From positions 124,001 to 188,000 of the forward strand of contig NZ_PKUU01000002.1 of NCBI RefSeq assembly GCF_002899675.1: DNA of 64,000 bases, given 5' to 3'. The notes beneath the pieces were generated by a model. The model made no database searches. It worked only from the letters and a program-made list of their open reading frames with translations, and was not told the origin of the DNA. Shown in pieces: positions 19,478-28,741 of the stretch. Positions within the stretch are counted from its first letter, which is position 1, and each line of letters opens with the position of its first letter. A program made the position numbers and the translations under genes. The DNA comes from Clostridium sp. chh4-2 (GTDB lineage: Bacteria > Bacillota > Clostridia > Lachnospirales > Lachnospiraceae).

Positions 19478-20461
19478 ATGGGAAATTTATTGACAGTAAG
19501 AGATCTGCACGTGCGGTATCATACGGACGGGGCTGATGTATATGCCCTTAATGGCATCAACCTGGATATTAACCGTGGAGAAGTGGTAGGACTTGTGGGT
19601 GAGACAGGAGCGGGAAAATCTACACTAGCCCTAAGTATTATGAAGCTTCTTCCGGCCGATTTTGGTGAAATTATAAAGGGGAGCATCTGTTTTGATGATA
19701 TTAACGTAACAGATTCTGATAATCTTCGGATGCAGAAACTACGGGGGCGCCGTATATCCATGATATTTCAAGATCCTATGACCAGCTTGAATCCCACTAT
19801 GACTATAGGCAAACAGATTTATGAGGTCTTGAAACTTCATCATCCGCAAATGGATGAGAAGGAGAAATGGAGGCGGGTAGAACAAGTTCTCCAAATGGTA
19901 GGAATTCCACCATCCAGAAAGAATGATTATCCGCATCAATTTTCAGGCGGTATGAAACAACGGGTGGTAATTGCTATTTCTCTAGTATGTGAGCCGGAGC
20001 TTTTAATTGCCGATGAGCCGACAACGGCTCTTGATGTAACAATTCAGGCGCAAATACTGGCATTGATGAGTAATTTGAGAACCGAACTGAATACCGCTAT
20101 GCTGCTGATTACCCACGATTTAGGGATTGTAGCTGAGTTCTGTGACAGAGTTGCTGTAGAATACTGTGGGGAGATTATAGAATACGGTTCGGTTGAGGAT
20201 ATTTTTTCAAAAAAATTTAATCATCCCTATACGGAAGGGTTGTTCAAGTGTATTGTTAATGTTCTTGAGAAAACGGAACGGCTTACGCCGATAAAAGGCT
20301 ACATGGCAGACCCGACGGATCTTCCACGGGGATGCAAATTCGCAGACCGCTGTGATTATTGTACGGACAAATGCAGATTGGAATCGCCTGATATCTACAC
20401 ACTGAGTAATGGCCATGGAATCAAATGCTATAGATTCCAGAAGGGAGAGATCGAGATATGA
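19478..20461 (+). CDS. ABC importer ATPase, DppD/OppD type
   Basis: A 327-residue ATPase with Walker A GETGAGKST, signature FSGGMKQRV and Walker B LLIADEPTTALD. The C-terminal region holds the cysteine-rich block GCKFADRCDYCTDKC, typical of OppD/DppD. The ATG at 19478 follows GTGAGG; a longer frame running back into the permease gene is not used. The stop overlaps the start of the next ATPase (ATGA), so the two subunits are translationally coupled. Confidence 0.93.
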   Translation: MGNLLTVRDLHVRYHTDGADVYALNGINLDINRGEVVGLVGETGAGKSTLALSIMKLLPADFGEIIKGSICFDDINVTDSDNLRMQKLRGRRISMIFQDPMTSLNPTMTIGKQIYEVLKLHHPQMDEKEKWRRVEQVLQMVGIPPSRKNDYPHQFSGGMKQRVVIAISLVCEPELLIADEPTTALDVTIQAQILALMSNLRTELNTAMLLITHDLGIVAEFCDRVAVEYCGEIIEYGSVEDIFSKKFNHPYTEGLFKCIVNVLEKTERLTPIKGYMADPTDLPRGCKFADRCDYCTDKCRLESPDIYTLSNGHGIKCYRFQKGEIEI

Positions 20462-21405
20462 GTGTACCGCTTATTGAAGTAAAACACCTCAAGAAATATT
20501 TTAAGACACCAGCAGGTTCTCTGCATGCGGTAGATGATATCAGCTTTAATCTGGAAGCGGGAAAGACATTGGGAGTCGTAGGAGAATCAGGATGCGGAAA
20601 ATCTACGCTTGGAAGAACCCTTATACGGCTTCATGAGGCGACCGGCGGCGATATACTTTACAATGGCAAAAGCATATTGAAATTAAACGCACGCCAGCGG
20701 TTAATCATGTGTGCTAATATGCAGATTGTATTTCAGGACCCTTATGCATCGTTAGATCCGAGAATGACAATAGGAAATATTATAAGAGAACAGCTGACTA
20801 CATTTGGTATGGCGAAAGGGAAGGCTGAATTAGACCATAAGACGGAAGAATTGATGGATTCGGTGGGGCTTCCTATGCGCTATATCAACGCCTATCCACA
20901 TGAACTTGATGGGGGGCGCAGACAGAGAGTTGGAATTGCCCGGGCGCTGGCGCCGACCCCTCAGTTTATTGTTTGTGATGAACCGGTATCGGCTTTGGAT
21001 GTATCAATCCAGGCGCAGATTCTAAACCTGATGATGGATTTGCAGAAAGAAAAGGGAATTGCTTATCTCTTTATTACCCATAATCTCAGTGTGGTTAAAC
21101 ATATCAGTAATGATATTATGGTTATGTATATGGGGACAATGGTTGAATATGCTCAAACAGAAGAACTGTTTGCTAATCCGGTACATCCATATACGAAAGG
21201 CCTGTTGTCGGCAATTCCAATGCCGGATCTCAGTGCGCGGGGAAGGGAGAGAATTCTCCTAAAAGGAGAGGTGACCAGCCCGGTTAATTTAAAACCCGGG
21301 TGCAGATTCGCCCCAAGATGTCAGTATGCTACAGAAAAATGTACCAGCGCAGATATCGAACCCAGGGAGATATCCCCGGGACATTGGGTGAGTTGTATTA
21401 TATAG
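20458..21405 (+). CDS. ABC importer ATPase, DppF/OppF type
   Basis: A 315-residue ATPase, partner of the DppD-type subunit. Walker A is GESGCGKST and Walker B FIVCDEPVSALD. The signature reads ELDGGRRQRVG instead of the usual LSGGQ, with aspartate in place of serine; this variant is, from memory, common in clostridial OppF-like proteins, so it need not mean loss of activity. The C-terminus has the oligopeptide-type block GCRFAPRCQYATEKC. It completes a five-gene importer (binding protein, two permeases, two ATPases). Confidence 0.92.
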   Translation: MSVPLIEVKHLKKYFKTPAGSLHAVDDISFNLEAGKTLGVVGESGCGKSTLGRTLIRLHEATGGDILYNGKSILKLNARQRLIMCANMQIVFQDPYASLDPRMTIGNIIREQLTTFGMAKGKAELDHKTEELMDSVGLPMRYINAYPHELDGGRRQRVGIARALAPTPQFIVCDEPVSALDVSIQAQILNLMMDLQKEKGIAYLFITHNLSVVKHISNDIMVMYMGTMVEYAQTEELFANPVHPYTKGLLSAIPMPDLSARGRERILLKGEVTSPVNLKPGCRFAPRCQYATEKCTSADIEPREISPGHWVSCII

Positions 21406-21425
21406 GAAAGGTTCAAGGCAAATAC

Positions 21426-23435
21426 ATGAGTTATTGGTGGAATGAGAGGCCGTGGAGGCTGATACAAACAAATATGAGAGAGATCGATATGATTGATATC
21501 GATGCAGACACATATGTTGATCAACTGAAAGAGTTTGGAGCCACAGTAGTGATGATAAATACTGGCGGGATACTGGCCAGTTTTCCATCAGAGGTAGAGG
21601 ATCATACAATCAGCAGATGTCTTACAGGGGATTCTCTCAAGAAAATAATGGATAGGTGCCATGAAGCGGATATAAAAGTTATTGCCAGAATGGATTTCTC
21701 CAAGGCCAGAAGGTCAGTGTATGAAAAACATCCCGATTGGGCATACCGTACTAAAAAAGGTAATATTATCGATTATAACGGAGATGTTCATATGTGCCCC
21801 TGTGGAGGATTCCAACAGAAGAAGGCATTTGAGATTATGAAAGAAGCGGCGGAAAAACTTCCTATTGATGGTGTATTTATTAATATGGGAGGTTTCCAGC
21901 AAAAAGATTACAGTTATAACCATTATGACATCTGCCATTGCGATAACTGCAAACGGATATTTAGAGAACAGTATGGGCTGGAACTTCCTGACAAAGAAGA
22001 GATGAGTGATCCGGTATATAGAAAATACATATTGTTTCAAAAAGGGATTATCTCATCAACCCATGTACGAATGAAGGATATGCTCAAAAAGATAAATGAT
22101 GAGATTGCTGTGGAAGGTGAAGATTTTTCACGGGTTGAATCGAACACGGAGTATCGGCGGGAAGGGCCGCAATGGATGTATAATTCCTCTTCAGTGGCCA
22201 GATGTGAAACATCTCTTAGACCTTGGAATGTTTGCAGCAATGCGGCAGTAGATTTTATCGGGTTTTACTACAGGCATGTGGCAGTTAGCTCATATATGCA
22301 GAGTTTGAGAATGTGGCAGGATGTGGCAAATTACGGTGGACTTGATTATTACTTAATTGGCCGTCTGGACAACCATAAAGACAGAAGCGGATTTAAAAGT
22401 GTAAAAAAAGTCTTCCACTATATGAAGGAACATGAAAAAGAATATAAGAATATGAAGATAAGAGGGGATGTCCTTCTTGTAAGATCCGGAGGATATGGGG
22501 GAACATCTGAAGCATGCGGGTGGATTCGTGCCCTTACAGAAAGCCATATTCTTTTGGAAGAAGCTGCTCCGGAATATATAACTTCAATAGAGGATATTTC
22601 CAGGTTTAAGGCAGTAGTTTTTGCTGAGGTTTCAACAATTTGCGGATCATTGGCGGCAATCATAGATGAGTATGTAAAAATTGGAGGGCATCTTATCGTT
22701 ACAGGACACACCGGTATTTATGATGAAGATAGCAGAGAGCGAGATGGTATGCCGTTTGAGAGTATGGGGATATTATCGAGAGATTATTCGAGGAATGATA
22801 TGCGGTCAGCTATGTTTCAAATTTGCACTGATGAAAAGGATCTGTTTCCTTCTTTAGCAGAAACCGAGGTATTATGTTTTGGTGATGAGTATATCTATAT
22901 GCAGTATAAGGATGAGGTACAAAGGTATTTAAAACTCATCCCTCCACATCCGTATGGTCCTCCGGAAAGATGCTATTTTACTCATAGTACGGATTTACCT
23001 GGTTTTGCAGTTCATTCCTATGGTTTAGGACAGGCTGTTTACATTCCATGGCTGCCGGGGAAACTTTATTACCAGGAGGGATATGATAATACGTTCTTTT
23101 TTATGAAGGACCTTCTGATTAATGTAGTGGGAATTCAAAATGTGGAAGCTGAAGAATTCACTCCAATGGTCGAGGTAACCCGAGGATATGACTTATCCCA
23201 TACTCATGCAATGATACATCTTGTAAATGGAACCGGTCATTTCGGACGCTCCTTTTTTGAACCTGTAACAGTTGGGGGAATTAGGCTGCGTGTTCCGTTA
23301 GATAATGAGCCGGAAAATCTGGTATCTCTTTTAACTGGTGCTAAATTTCCGTTTCAGTGGAAGGATGGATGCGTGTACTTTGAAGTTCAGGAATTGAGGG
23401 AGATCGAGGCGGTAGATGTTTCTTTAAAACGCTGA
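21426..23435 (+). CDS. Glycosyl-hydrolase-like protein (GHL6-type barrel plus GH42-type amidotransferase-like domain)
   Basis: A 669-residue cytoplasmic protein. The N-terminal half looks like the hypothetical glycosyl hydrolase 6 group: an incomplete TIM barrel with VMINTGGI, KVIARMDFSKAR, the HMCPC segment and a CHCDNC cluster. Around residues 345-480 it resembles the glutamine-amidotransferase-like trimerisation domain of GH42 beta-galactosidases (GDVLLVRSGG, GGHLIVTGHTG). A beta-rich tail follows. No signal peptide. Likely start is the ATG at 21426, though its ribosome site is weak. As the last structural gene of the operon it probably acts on the imported compound; whether it is catalytic is uncertain. 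Confidence 0.7.
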   Translation: MSYWWNERPWRLIQTNMREIDMIDIDADTYVDQLKEFGATVVMINTGGILASFPSEVEDHTISRCLTGDSLKKIMDRCHEADIKVIARMDFSKARRSVYEKHPDWAYRTKKGNIIDYNGDVHMCPCGGFQQKKAFEIMKEAAEKLPIDGVFINMGGFQQKDYSYNHYDICHCDNCKRIFREQYGLELPDKEEMSDPVYRKYILFQKGIISSTHVRMKDMLKKINDEIAVEGEDFSRVESNTEYRREGPQWMYNSSSVARCETSLRPWNVCSNAAVDFIGFYYRHVAVSSYMQSLRMWQDVANYGGLDYYLIGRLDNHKDRSGFKSVKKVFHYMKEHEKEYKNMKIRGDVLLVRSGGYGGTSEACGWIRALTESHILLEEAAPEYITSIEDISRFKAVVFAEVSTICGSLAAIIDEYVKIGGHLIVTGHTGIYDEDSRERDGMPFESMGILSRDYSRNDMRSAMFQICTDEKDLFPSLAETEVLCFGDEYIYMQYKDEVQRYLKLIPPHPYGPPERCYFTHSTDLPGFAVHSYGLGQAVYIPWLPGKLYYQEGYDNTFFFMKDLLINVVGIQNVEAEEFTPMVEVTRGYDLSHTHAMIHLVNGTGHFGRSFFEPVTVGGIRLRVPLDNEPENLVSLLTGAKFPFQWKDGCVYFEVQELREIEAVDVSLKR

Positions 23436-23442
23436 AAGTGAG

Positions 23443-23469
23443 TTGACATTTTTGTACTTTGGTTATAGT
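23443..23469 (+). promoter_or_regulatory. Possible promoter of the LacI regulator gene
   Basis: TTGACA (23443-23448) precedes TATAGT (23464-23469) with a short 15-base spacer. The -35 box is perfect, but the spacing is not ideal. Confidence 0.35.
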
Positions 23470-23573
23470 GCTGTAAGATGGAAATGGAAGAATTTTACAT
23501 ATTTATTGCAATGAAAGAGTCGGAATGATATGATTATAAAAATATGTTGTTCTTTAATGAGTAAGGGGGCAAA

Positions 23574-24617
23574 ATGGTTGATATAAAAAAAGTTGCAAGC
23601 CAGGCAAATGTGTCTATTGGAACAGTATCCAATGCTTTTAGACATCCGGAGCGCGTTGCAGCCAAAACAAGAGACCGTATTATGCAGGTTGCAGATGAAC
23701 TTGGTTTTTCTCCCAACCCTTTGGCAAGCGCCATGATAACATCAAGAACCCATATCATCGGACTGATTGTATCTTATAGCGACAGCGGAGGACGCGGTGA
23801 CGCGGTTAATGAATTTACCAAGGAAGCGGCTGAAAGAGGATATATTGTGCTTTTGGCAGTAGCGGATATGGATATTGAAAAGGAAAGACAGGCTGTAGAA
23901 TATTTCATCAAGTATAAAGTAGATGGAGTGGTTGTATATGCCGACTATGCGCCGGATAGAAGCAGTCACTTTGTTAAACTGGCAAAAACTGGAACTCCTT
24001 GTGTTGTGTTTAAACGGTATGACCGGGCTTATGAAAATATTATTGTCACTGCGGATAAAGCATTTCAGAATCTTGCGGAACAGCTGCATAAGTACAGGCA
24101 TACAGAAGTGGGGATTGTAGTAAGATGTTTATACCAAAAGGACGGAACGCCCAGCATAAGGGAAGAGCGGATTCAAACGTTCCGGGAGAAACTTTCTGAT
24201 GTGGGCATCTGTTTGTCTGATGATAATATATTAGAAGTCGATAGCGAATCCCTTTATGCTGGTGAAAATGCCGTAGATACCTGGCTGTCTTTGAAAACTC
24301 ATTTGCCTACAGTTTTTCTGTGCTTTTATGACAAAGTAGCCATAGGTATGATGAACCGTTTACAGGAGAGAGGTTACCAGGTGCCGGAGGATGTTTCCAT
24401 AGTTGCTTACAGCGGATCAGAGATTTGGCAGTATTGTAAACCAAGATTGGCGATAATTTCGGTTGATGAGACGGATATGATGCTGAAGGCTTTAGATATG
24501 CTGATTAAACGCATTGATAATCCTCAAAAAGCGTTGGAGGATATTGAAATTATACATGAGTTTCACTTTGATGAATCACTTGGAATGGCGAGAAAAAAGT
24601 TGCCGAAAGGAAAATAA
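23574..24617 (+). CDS. LacI-family transcriptional regulator
   Basis: A 347-residue repressor or activator. Residues 2-25 form the LacI helix-turn-helix (VDIKKVASQANVSIGTVSNA), followed by the hinge helix (NPLASAMITSR) and a periplasmic-binding-protein-like sensor domain (about 60-345). It closes the locus and most likely controls it through the CG-centred palindrome at 14638. The inducer should be the transported compound or its breakdown product. The ATG follows AAGGGGGC. Confidence 0.93.
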   Translation: MVDIKKVASQANVSIGTVSNAFRHPERVAAKTRDRIMQVADELGFSPNPLASAMITSRTHIIGLIVSYSDSGGRGDAVNEFTKEAAERGYIVLLAVADMDIEKERQAVEYFIKYKVDGVVVYADYAPDRSSHFVKLAKTGTPCVVFKRYDRAYENIIVTADKAFQNLAEQLHKYRHTEVGIVVRCLYQKDGTPSIREERIQTFREKLSDVGICLSDDNILEVDSESLYAGENAVDTWLSLKTHLPTVFLCFYDKVAIGMMNRLQERGYQVPEDVSIVAYSGSEIWQYCKPRLAIISVDETDMMLKALDMLIKRIDNPQKALEDIEIIHEFHFDESLGMARKKLPKGK

Positions 24618-24704
24618 TCTATAAAATAGGTGAGTGGAGAATTGGTTGCAATTGCAGATTTTTATGATATTCAAAGGCAAGTGATGTTAACTCATGAGAA
24701 TAAG

Positions 24705-24757
24705 GCTCTAAGCCAAGTAATGAAGCAGATTTCATTACTTGACTTAGAGCTGTTTTT
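24705..24757 (+). terminator. Terminator after the LacI gene
   Basis: GCTCTAAG plus CAAGTAATGA pair with their complements (24731-24750), giving an 18-bp stem with one mismatch, then TGTTTTT. The remaining gap to 25057 shows no gene; an extended -10 promoter (TGCTATAAT, 24929-24937) lies ahead of the next gene. Confidence 0.85.
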
Positions 24758-24928
24758 ATATCTGATACAGATATTGTGCAAAAATTGATTTGAATGGTTT
24801 ACTGAATGAGCAAAAGATCGATGATGGCTACAATTAAACAGCGGTGGACAGGATAAAACCAGTAACTGATTGTGTATTTCGATTACGCCTTAGTGCATAT
24901 TTATGAGGATGTAAATAGGTTTTATGTA

Positions 24929-24937
24929 TGCTATAAT
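24929..24937 (+). promoter_or_regulatory. Extended -10 promoter element
   Basis: TGCTATAAT matches the extended -10 consensus; no good -35 is seen. It lies about 120 bases before the gene at 25058. Confidence 0.4.
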
Positions 24938-25057
24938 AACTTCAAGTGAGTATTAAATTGTTTTCGTTTATAAACTTTGCTTTGGAAGCGGGGGGGTTAT
25001 GGAATAGGGATACACAGCAGTGCCGGATAAAAATTATTATACTACAAAGGGGATCGT

Positions 25058-25744
25058 ATGAGCAAACTGCAGCTGATTTATATACCGAAGGTAGCAGGTG
25101 AACCATCGGAATTCAAAATTATTAGAAGTCTGAAAAACTGTATGGAGTACTATAAGGGAAAAAATAATATTTTATCGTCACCTGGTTATATGGGGCGGAT
25201 GACATCTGTAAATACATTTGTGACAAAGTTTAAGGAAATTGTACCTCCGGGCGATCGGGTATATATTGGATATTTTAAAGGCTTAACTGGGAAGATGAAT
25301 CCTTCTGGTTCCACAGATATAATAGATGAGTTTTATTTGGAACTGTTAAGCACGAGGAAATTTAAAAAACTATCGATTACGATTGCTGATAAGCCGGATC
25401 ATCGAAAAATGATGTTCTTCTTCGGGATTAATGAGGATGCATCATTTGATTTTAAGAGTGAAACGTTAAGTCTTTTAACAAAGGATCGGTTTCTTAATTC
25501 GATTACGGTAAATGCCGTATTAGTCGGTTCCAGTAATCAGAGCAAAACCACTTATTATGGAGGGGCAAGCGGTCATGCGGATAAGGGAGAAACGGATATT
25601 TTAATGTATGTGAATGATGGCAGCAGGGTTCCAAGATTTACCGATGGAACTGTGATTTTTGAGGCCGTTTTAGGATTAAGCGATCCTCCTCATGAATATT
25701 TAAAGGAGATGCTGAGAGATTTTTTGTCCAGATCGTTAAGCTGA
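25058..25744 (+). CDS. Unrecognised protein, faint phospholipase-D-like motif
   Basis: A 228-residue soluble protein that I do not recognise. The segment VLVGSSNQSKTTYYGG followed by KGETDILMY recalls the second half of phospholipase-D-like nuclease domains (SxNxS followed by an acidic strand), but the HKD histidine-lysine pair is not evident, so this is only a hint. No signal peptide or membrane segment. The ATG follows AAGGGGA. It precedes a small membrane protein and an ADP-ribosylglycohydrolase on the same strand, with short gaps (about 60 and 47 bases), so the three may be co-transcribed. Confidence 0.5.
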   Translation: MSKLQLIYIPKVAGEPSEFKIIRSLKNCMEYYKGKNNILSSPGYMGRMTSVNTFVTKFKEIVPPGDRVYIGYFKGLTGKMNPSGSTDIIDEFYLELLSTRKFKKLSITIADKPDHRKMMFFFGINEDASFDFKSETLSLLTKDRFLNSITVNAVLVGSSNQSKTTYYGGASGHADKGETDILMYVNDGSRVPRFTDGTVIFEAVLGLSDPPHEYLKEMLRDFLSRSLS

Positions 25745-25804
25745 TTGAATGCATAGCGGTTAAAGTATTTTGTAAAAAGTTCCTATCAAATATGGAGGAT
25801 TGAT

Positions 25805-26032
25805 ATGGAATGATTGGGTCATGTAAAAAGGGGAGTGAAACGCATATTTATCCTTAGTTTTATTATTAAGATAATAGGAATGCTTATATTAGGTTTTTGT
25901 GCAGGTTATCTGTGTATGTGGATTAGAAATAAAGTATTACATCTTGGATTCACAAAAAAGGAAAATTTATATTTCGCAGTGGCAGCCGGGGTATTTACGG
26001 CAGCATATTTTATCTATACAGAATGCAGATAA
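25805..26032 (+). pseudogene. Small two-helix membrane protein with a stop at codon 3
   Basis: A well-placed ATG (25805) behind TGGAGGA is followed by GAA and then an in-frame TGA. The same frame then stays open for 72 more codons and encodes two transmembrane helices (residues around GMLILGFCAGYLCMWI and YFAVAAGVFTAAYFIY). The simplest reading is a TGG-to-TGA nonsense change. Rescue by the TTG at 25814 or the GTG at 25835 cannot be excluded, because the ribosome site is close to the former. Function unknown. Confidence 0.45.
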
Positions 26033-26079
26033 TAGGTTTCACTAAAAGATAAAGAGTTTTAAGTCTGGAGGTAAAGAAT

Positions 26080-27036
26080 ATGAAGGGTGTATGCGATGGA
26101 ATAATAGGACTTGCCGTAGGTGACGCATTAGGCGTTCCGGTAGAATTTAAATCCCGGAGAGAGATAGCAGGAAATCCTGTGACATCTATGAGGGAATATG
26201 GCACACATTATCAGCCAAGAGGCGTATGGTCCGATGATACGAGTTTAACATTAGCGTTATTGGACAGTCTCTCTGTATGCAAAAAGGTGGATTACGATGA
26301 TATAATGAAACGATTTTCCAATTGGTGTATGTATGGTGATTATACGGCTACAGGGGAAGTTTTTGATATTGGAAATTCTACAAGAAAAGCAATCATGAAT
26401 TACGGAAGGGGAATGAATCCCCTGGATTGCGGCGGAGCGTCTGAATATGAAAACGGCAATGGATCTTTAATGCGTATTCTGCCAATTGCCTATTATCTTA
26501 GCAGCCATGAGTGTAAGGATATCAGTTTTCAGATGGAAGTCATTCATAAAGTATCCGCTTTAACACATAGACATCCAATCAGCCTCATTGGCTGCGGAAT
26601 CTATGTGAGAATTGCAATGAAGATAATATCCACAAGCCTGACGCTAACCGAATGCATATCAGAAGGAATCCGGGAAGCATTTGAATACTATGAGGATGTG
26701 CAGATGGATCAGGTTAGCAGATACAGCCGGTTAAAAGACCTGGATAATTTTTCGAACCTTCCGGAAGATGAGATCAGGAGCAGCGGCTACGTGGTGGATA
26801 CATTGGAAGCGGCGGTATGGTGTTTATTAAATACGGATTCCTACAAAGCATGTGTATTGAAGGCCGTAAATCTTGGCGACGATACGGATACTGTGGGCGC
26901 AGTTGCCGGTGGGATTGCAGGGATGTATTACGGAATAAATGCGATACCATCAGAGTGGCTGGAGGCGGTTGCAAAAAAACAGTACATAAATCAACTTTGC
27001 AATGAGTTTTTAGAGAATGGTGTAAAATGTAAGTAA
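26080..27036 (+). CDS. ADP-ribosylglycohydrolase (DraG/ARH family)
   Basis: A 318-residue enzyme expected to remove ADP-ribose from modified proteins or small molecules. All magnesium-binding motifs of the family are visible: GDALGVPVEF near residue 13, WSDDTSLTLALLDSL near 51, GNGSLMRILP near 126, HRHPISLIGCG near 166 and LGDDTDTVGAVAGG near 266. It therefore looks catalytically competent. The ATG follows GGAGG. No ADP-ribosyltransferase is adjacent, so its target is open. Followed by a bidirectional terminator. Confidence 0.9.
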   Translation: MKGVCDGIIGLAVGDALGVPVEFKSRREIAGNPVTSMREYGTHYQPRGVWSDDTSLTLALLDSLSVCKKVDYDDIMKRFSNWCMYGDYTATGEVFDIGNSTRKAIMNYGRGMNPLDCGGASEYENGNGSLMRILPIAYYLSSHECKDISFQMEVIHKVSALTHRHPISLIGCGIYVRIAMKIISTSLTLTECISEGIREAFEYYEDVQMDQVSRYSRLKDLDNFSNLPEDEIRSSGYVVDTLEAAVWCLLNTDSYKACVLKAVNLGDDTDTVGAVAGGIAGMYYGINAIPSEWLEAVAKKQYINQLCNEFLENGVKCK

Positions 27037-27098
27037 AAATTCACGTAGTTTTTACTCTATAATTAATGAAGGGCTGCCATTTGAAATTAATCAAAGGA

Positions 27099-27143
27099 AA
27101 AACAGAGCATCAGGATTTTATCTTGATAGCTCTGTTTTGCTTT
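27099..27143. terminator. Bidirectional terminator between DraG-like and LysR genes
   Basis: AAAACAGAGC and its complement (27129-27138) enclose an inner stem ATCAGGA/TCTTGAT. T-runs occur on both strands, fitting the convergent genes. Confidence 0.85.
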
Positions 27144-27202
27144 TACGCTCCGTTATCGGTTTTGAGAATTTCAGTAAGGAAGCAGTGCGAATGATTCATT
27201 TG

Positions 27203-28075
27203 CTATTTTACTTCGGACATTGAAAAGCAGGATGAGAAGTCGATTAATAACTGTGAGTCTGCACTATACTTTTTTTGGATTAAGTAGAGTGTAATATCTG
27301 TAGGCAGGTCGCTGAGGGAACGGGGGATAAAATCAGGGTCTTTACAGACATTATTTGCTATACTTTCGGGCAGCAAACTCCAGCCCTCTGCTTCTTTTAG
27401 GAATAGTGAAACCGCAGAAAGGCGGTCTACTTTAATAAAAGGCATGGTATCGTCTCCTAACCAGTAGGAATGCCAGCTTTCATATGCCAGATCCCATGGC
27501 ATTTTTATTTCCCTGTCTGAGTCCAGATCCTTTGGCATCAGGTTCTGGATTTCCGGTTTATAGTGTCTGTGGGTTATAAGTTTATAAGGTTCACTGGATA
27601 TAGGAACATAATTGATTTTTGAAACATGCGTCAGCCGTGTAACGATTGCAAAATCCAAATTGCCATTGTTTACGCCAGATGCAGCGTCATATGAATGGCG
27701 CGTATGTAAAATGAATGTGGATTCAGGATAAAGTCTCTTATAATTACATATTGCATTTACAATTCTGTTTGTATCAATAACGGCTGGAGAAGCCAGATTA
27801 ATCTGATGCTGTCTGGTATTGCGGGACATCTCATGGACATTTTTAAACAGCGTGGATATTTTTTCGGCATATCCTGCAAATACCTTTCCCTGTTCCGTCA
27901 ATGTGATATTGCGTTCTCCCTGACCGCGCACGATCAGAGGATATCCAAGACTTTCTTCCAGGATACGTATTCGGCGGCTAATGGCTGGCTGGGTGAGATA
28001 GAGTGTCTTTGCGGCGGCGGAAATACTGCCGCTGTCTATAACGGCTAAAAAGGTTTGGATTTCTATTTCGTTCAT
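27203..28075 (-). CDS. LysR-family regulator, divergent from a PTS operon
   Basis: A 290-residue LysR protein. The N-terminal helix-turn-helix is clear (SGSISAAAKTLYLTQPAISR, about residues 16-35) and a periplasmic-binding-like effector domain follows (about 90-285). The start follows GGAGG. It is transcribed away from the mannose-family PTS operon at 28228, the standard layout for a LysR regulator and its target. The shared 150-bp gap is AT-rich with a TATAAT at 28155-28160 but no good -35 for the PTS genes, as expected for an activator-dependent promoter. Confidence 0.9.
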   Translation of the reverse strand: MNEIEIQTFLAVIDSGSISAAAKTLYLTQPAISRRIRILEESLGYPLIVRGQGERNITLTEQGKVFAGYAEKISTLFKNVHEMSRNTRQHQINLASPAVIDTNRIVNAICNYKRLYPESTFILHTRHSYDAASGVNNGNLDFAIVTRLTHVSKINYVPISSEPYKLITHRHYKPEIQNLMPKDLDSDREIKMPWDLAYESWHSYWLGDDTMPFIKVDRLSAVSLFLKEAEGWSLLPESIANNVCKDPDFIPRSLSDLPTDITLYLIQKKYSADSQLLIDFSSCFSMSEVK

Positions 28076-28154
28076 GATATGTCCTCCATAAAATATAACG
28101 GTTTATTATATTTTACATAATTTACTAGAATTATTCAAATAGAAATTTTGATGC

Positions 28155-28160
28155 TATAAT
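28155..28160 (+). promoter_or_regulatory. -10 element of the PTS operon, probably activator-dependent
   Basis: Perfect TATAAT without a matching -35; the upstream sequence has AT-rich partial dyads that could bind the divergent LysR protein. Confidence 0.4.
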
Positions 28161-28227
28161 TATCATGTAAATATCTCATACGCGTTGAGAGAGTAGTAAA
28201 AATAGAAATTGGGAGTGAGGTAAGGCG

Positions 28228-28728
28228 ATGAATGTTTTAAATATCAGGCTTGATGACCGTTTGGTTCATGGTGTAGTTGCTACCAACTGGATTCCACGGA
28301 TGGGGATTGACAGGGCAGTAGTGATTGACAGGGCAAGTATGGAAGATCCCATGATGAAAAGTGCGCTTCGAATGGCAACTCCGAAATCAGTTTTTTTGTC
28401 CGTCATTGACCTTGAAAAATTTCTGAAGAATGATAGGGAAAACAAATATGGCAATGAAAAAGTCATGATAATTGTAAAGAATCTGCAGACTATAATTGAT
28501 CTTGCAGATGCTGGTTTTCCGATGAAGGAGGTTATTTTAGGAAATATGGGACGCCAGGGAGATGCTTCTGATGCCATCCCTGTGACTCGTTATTTAGCGG
28601 TCAATACAGAGACCATTGCACAGACAGAATACTTGCATAGAAAGGGAATAAAACTGATAGGACAGTTGATTCCTGAAAATACACCGGTCGATTTTTATAA
28701 CGAGATGATAAAGGCAATTAATAAATAG
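28228..28728 (+). CDS. PTS mannose/fructose/sorbose-family enzyme IIB
   Basis: A 166-residue cytoplasmic phosphotransfer protein. The phosphorylated histidine of the family is His14 in RLDDRLVHGVVATNW. The rest fits the IIB-sorbose fold in length and order. It passes phosphate from IIA to the sugar entering through IIC/IID. First gene of a B-C-D-A operon and the only IIB here. The sugar is unknown; N-acetylgalactosamine, sorbose, fructoselysine and glucoselysine are among known substrates of this family. Confidence 0.93.
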   Translation: MNVLNIRLDDRLVHGVVATNWIPRMGIDRAVVIDRASMEDPMMKSALRMATPKSVFLSVIDLEKFLKNDRENKYGNEKVMIIVKNLQTIIDLADAGFPMKEVILGNMGRQGDASDAIPVTRYLAVNTETIAQTEYLHRKGIKLIGQLIPENTPVDFYNEMIKAINK

Positions 28729-28741
28729 GAGGGGAAGAGTT

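Noticed and set aside
20458..21405. DppF-type ATPase as a dead subunit because of the ELDGGR signature
   Set aside because: Walker A, Walker B and the rest of the signature are intact and, as far as I recall, the Asp variant recurs in clostridial OppF-like proteins.
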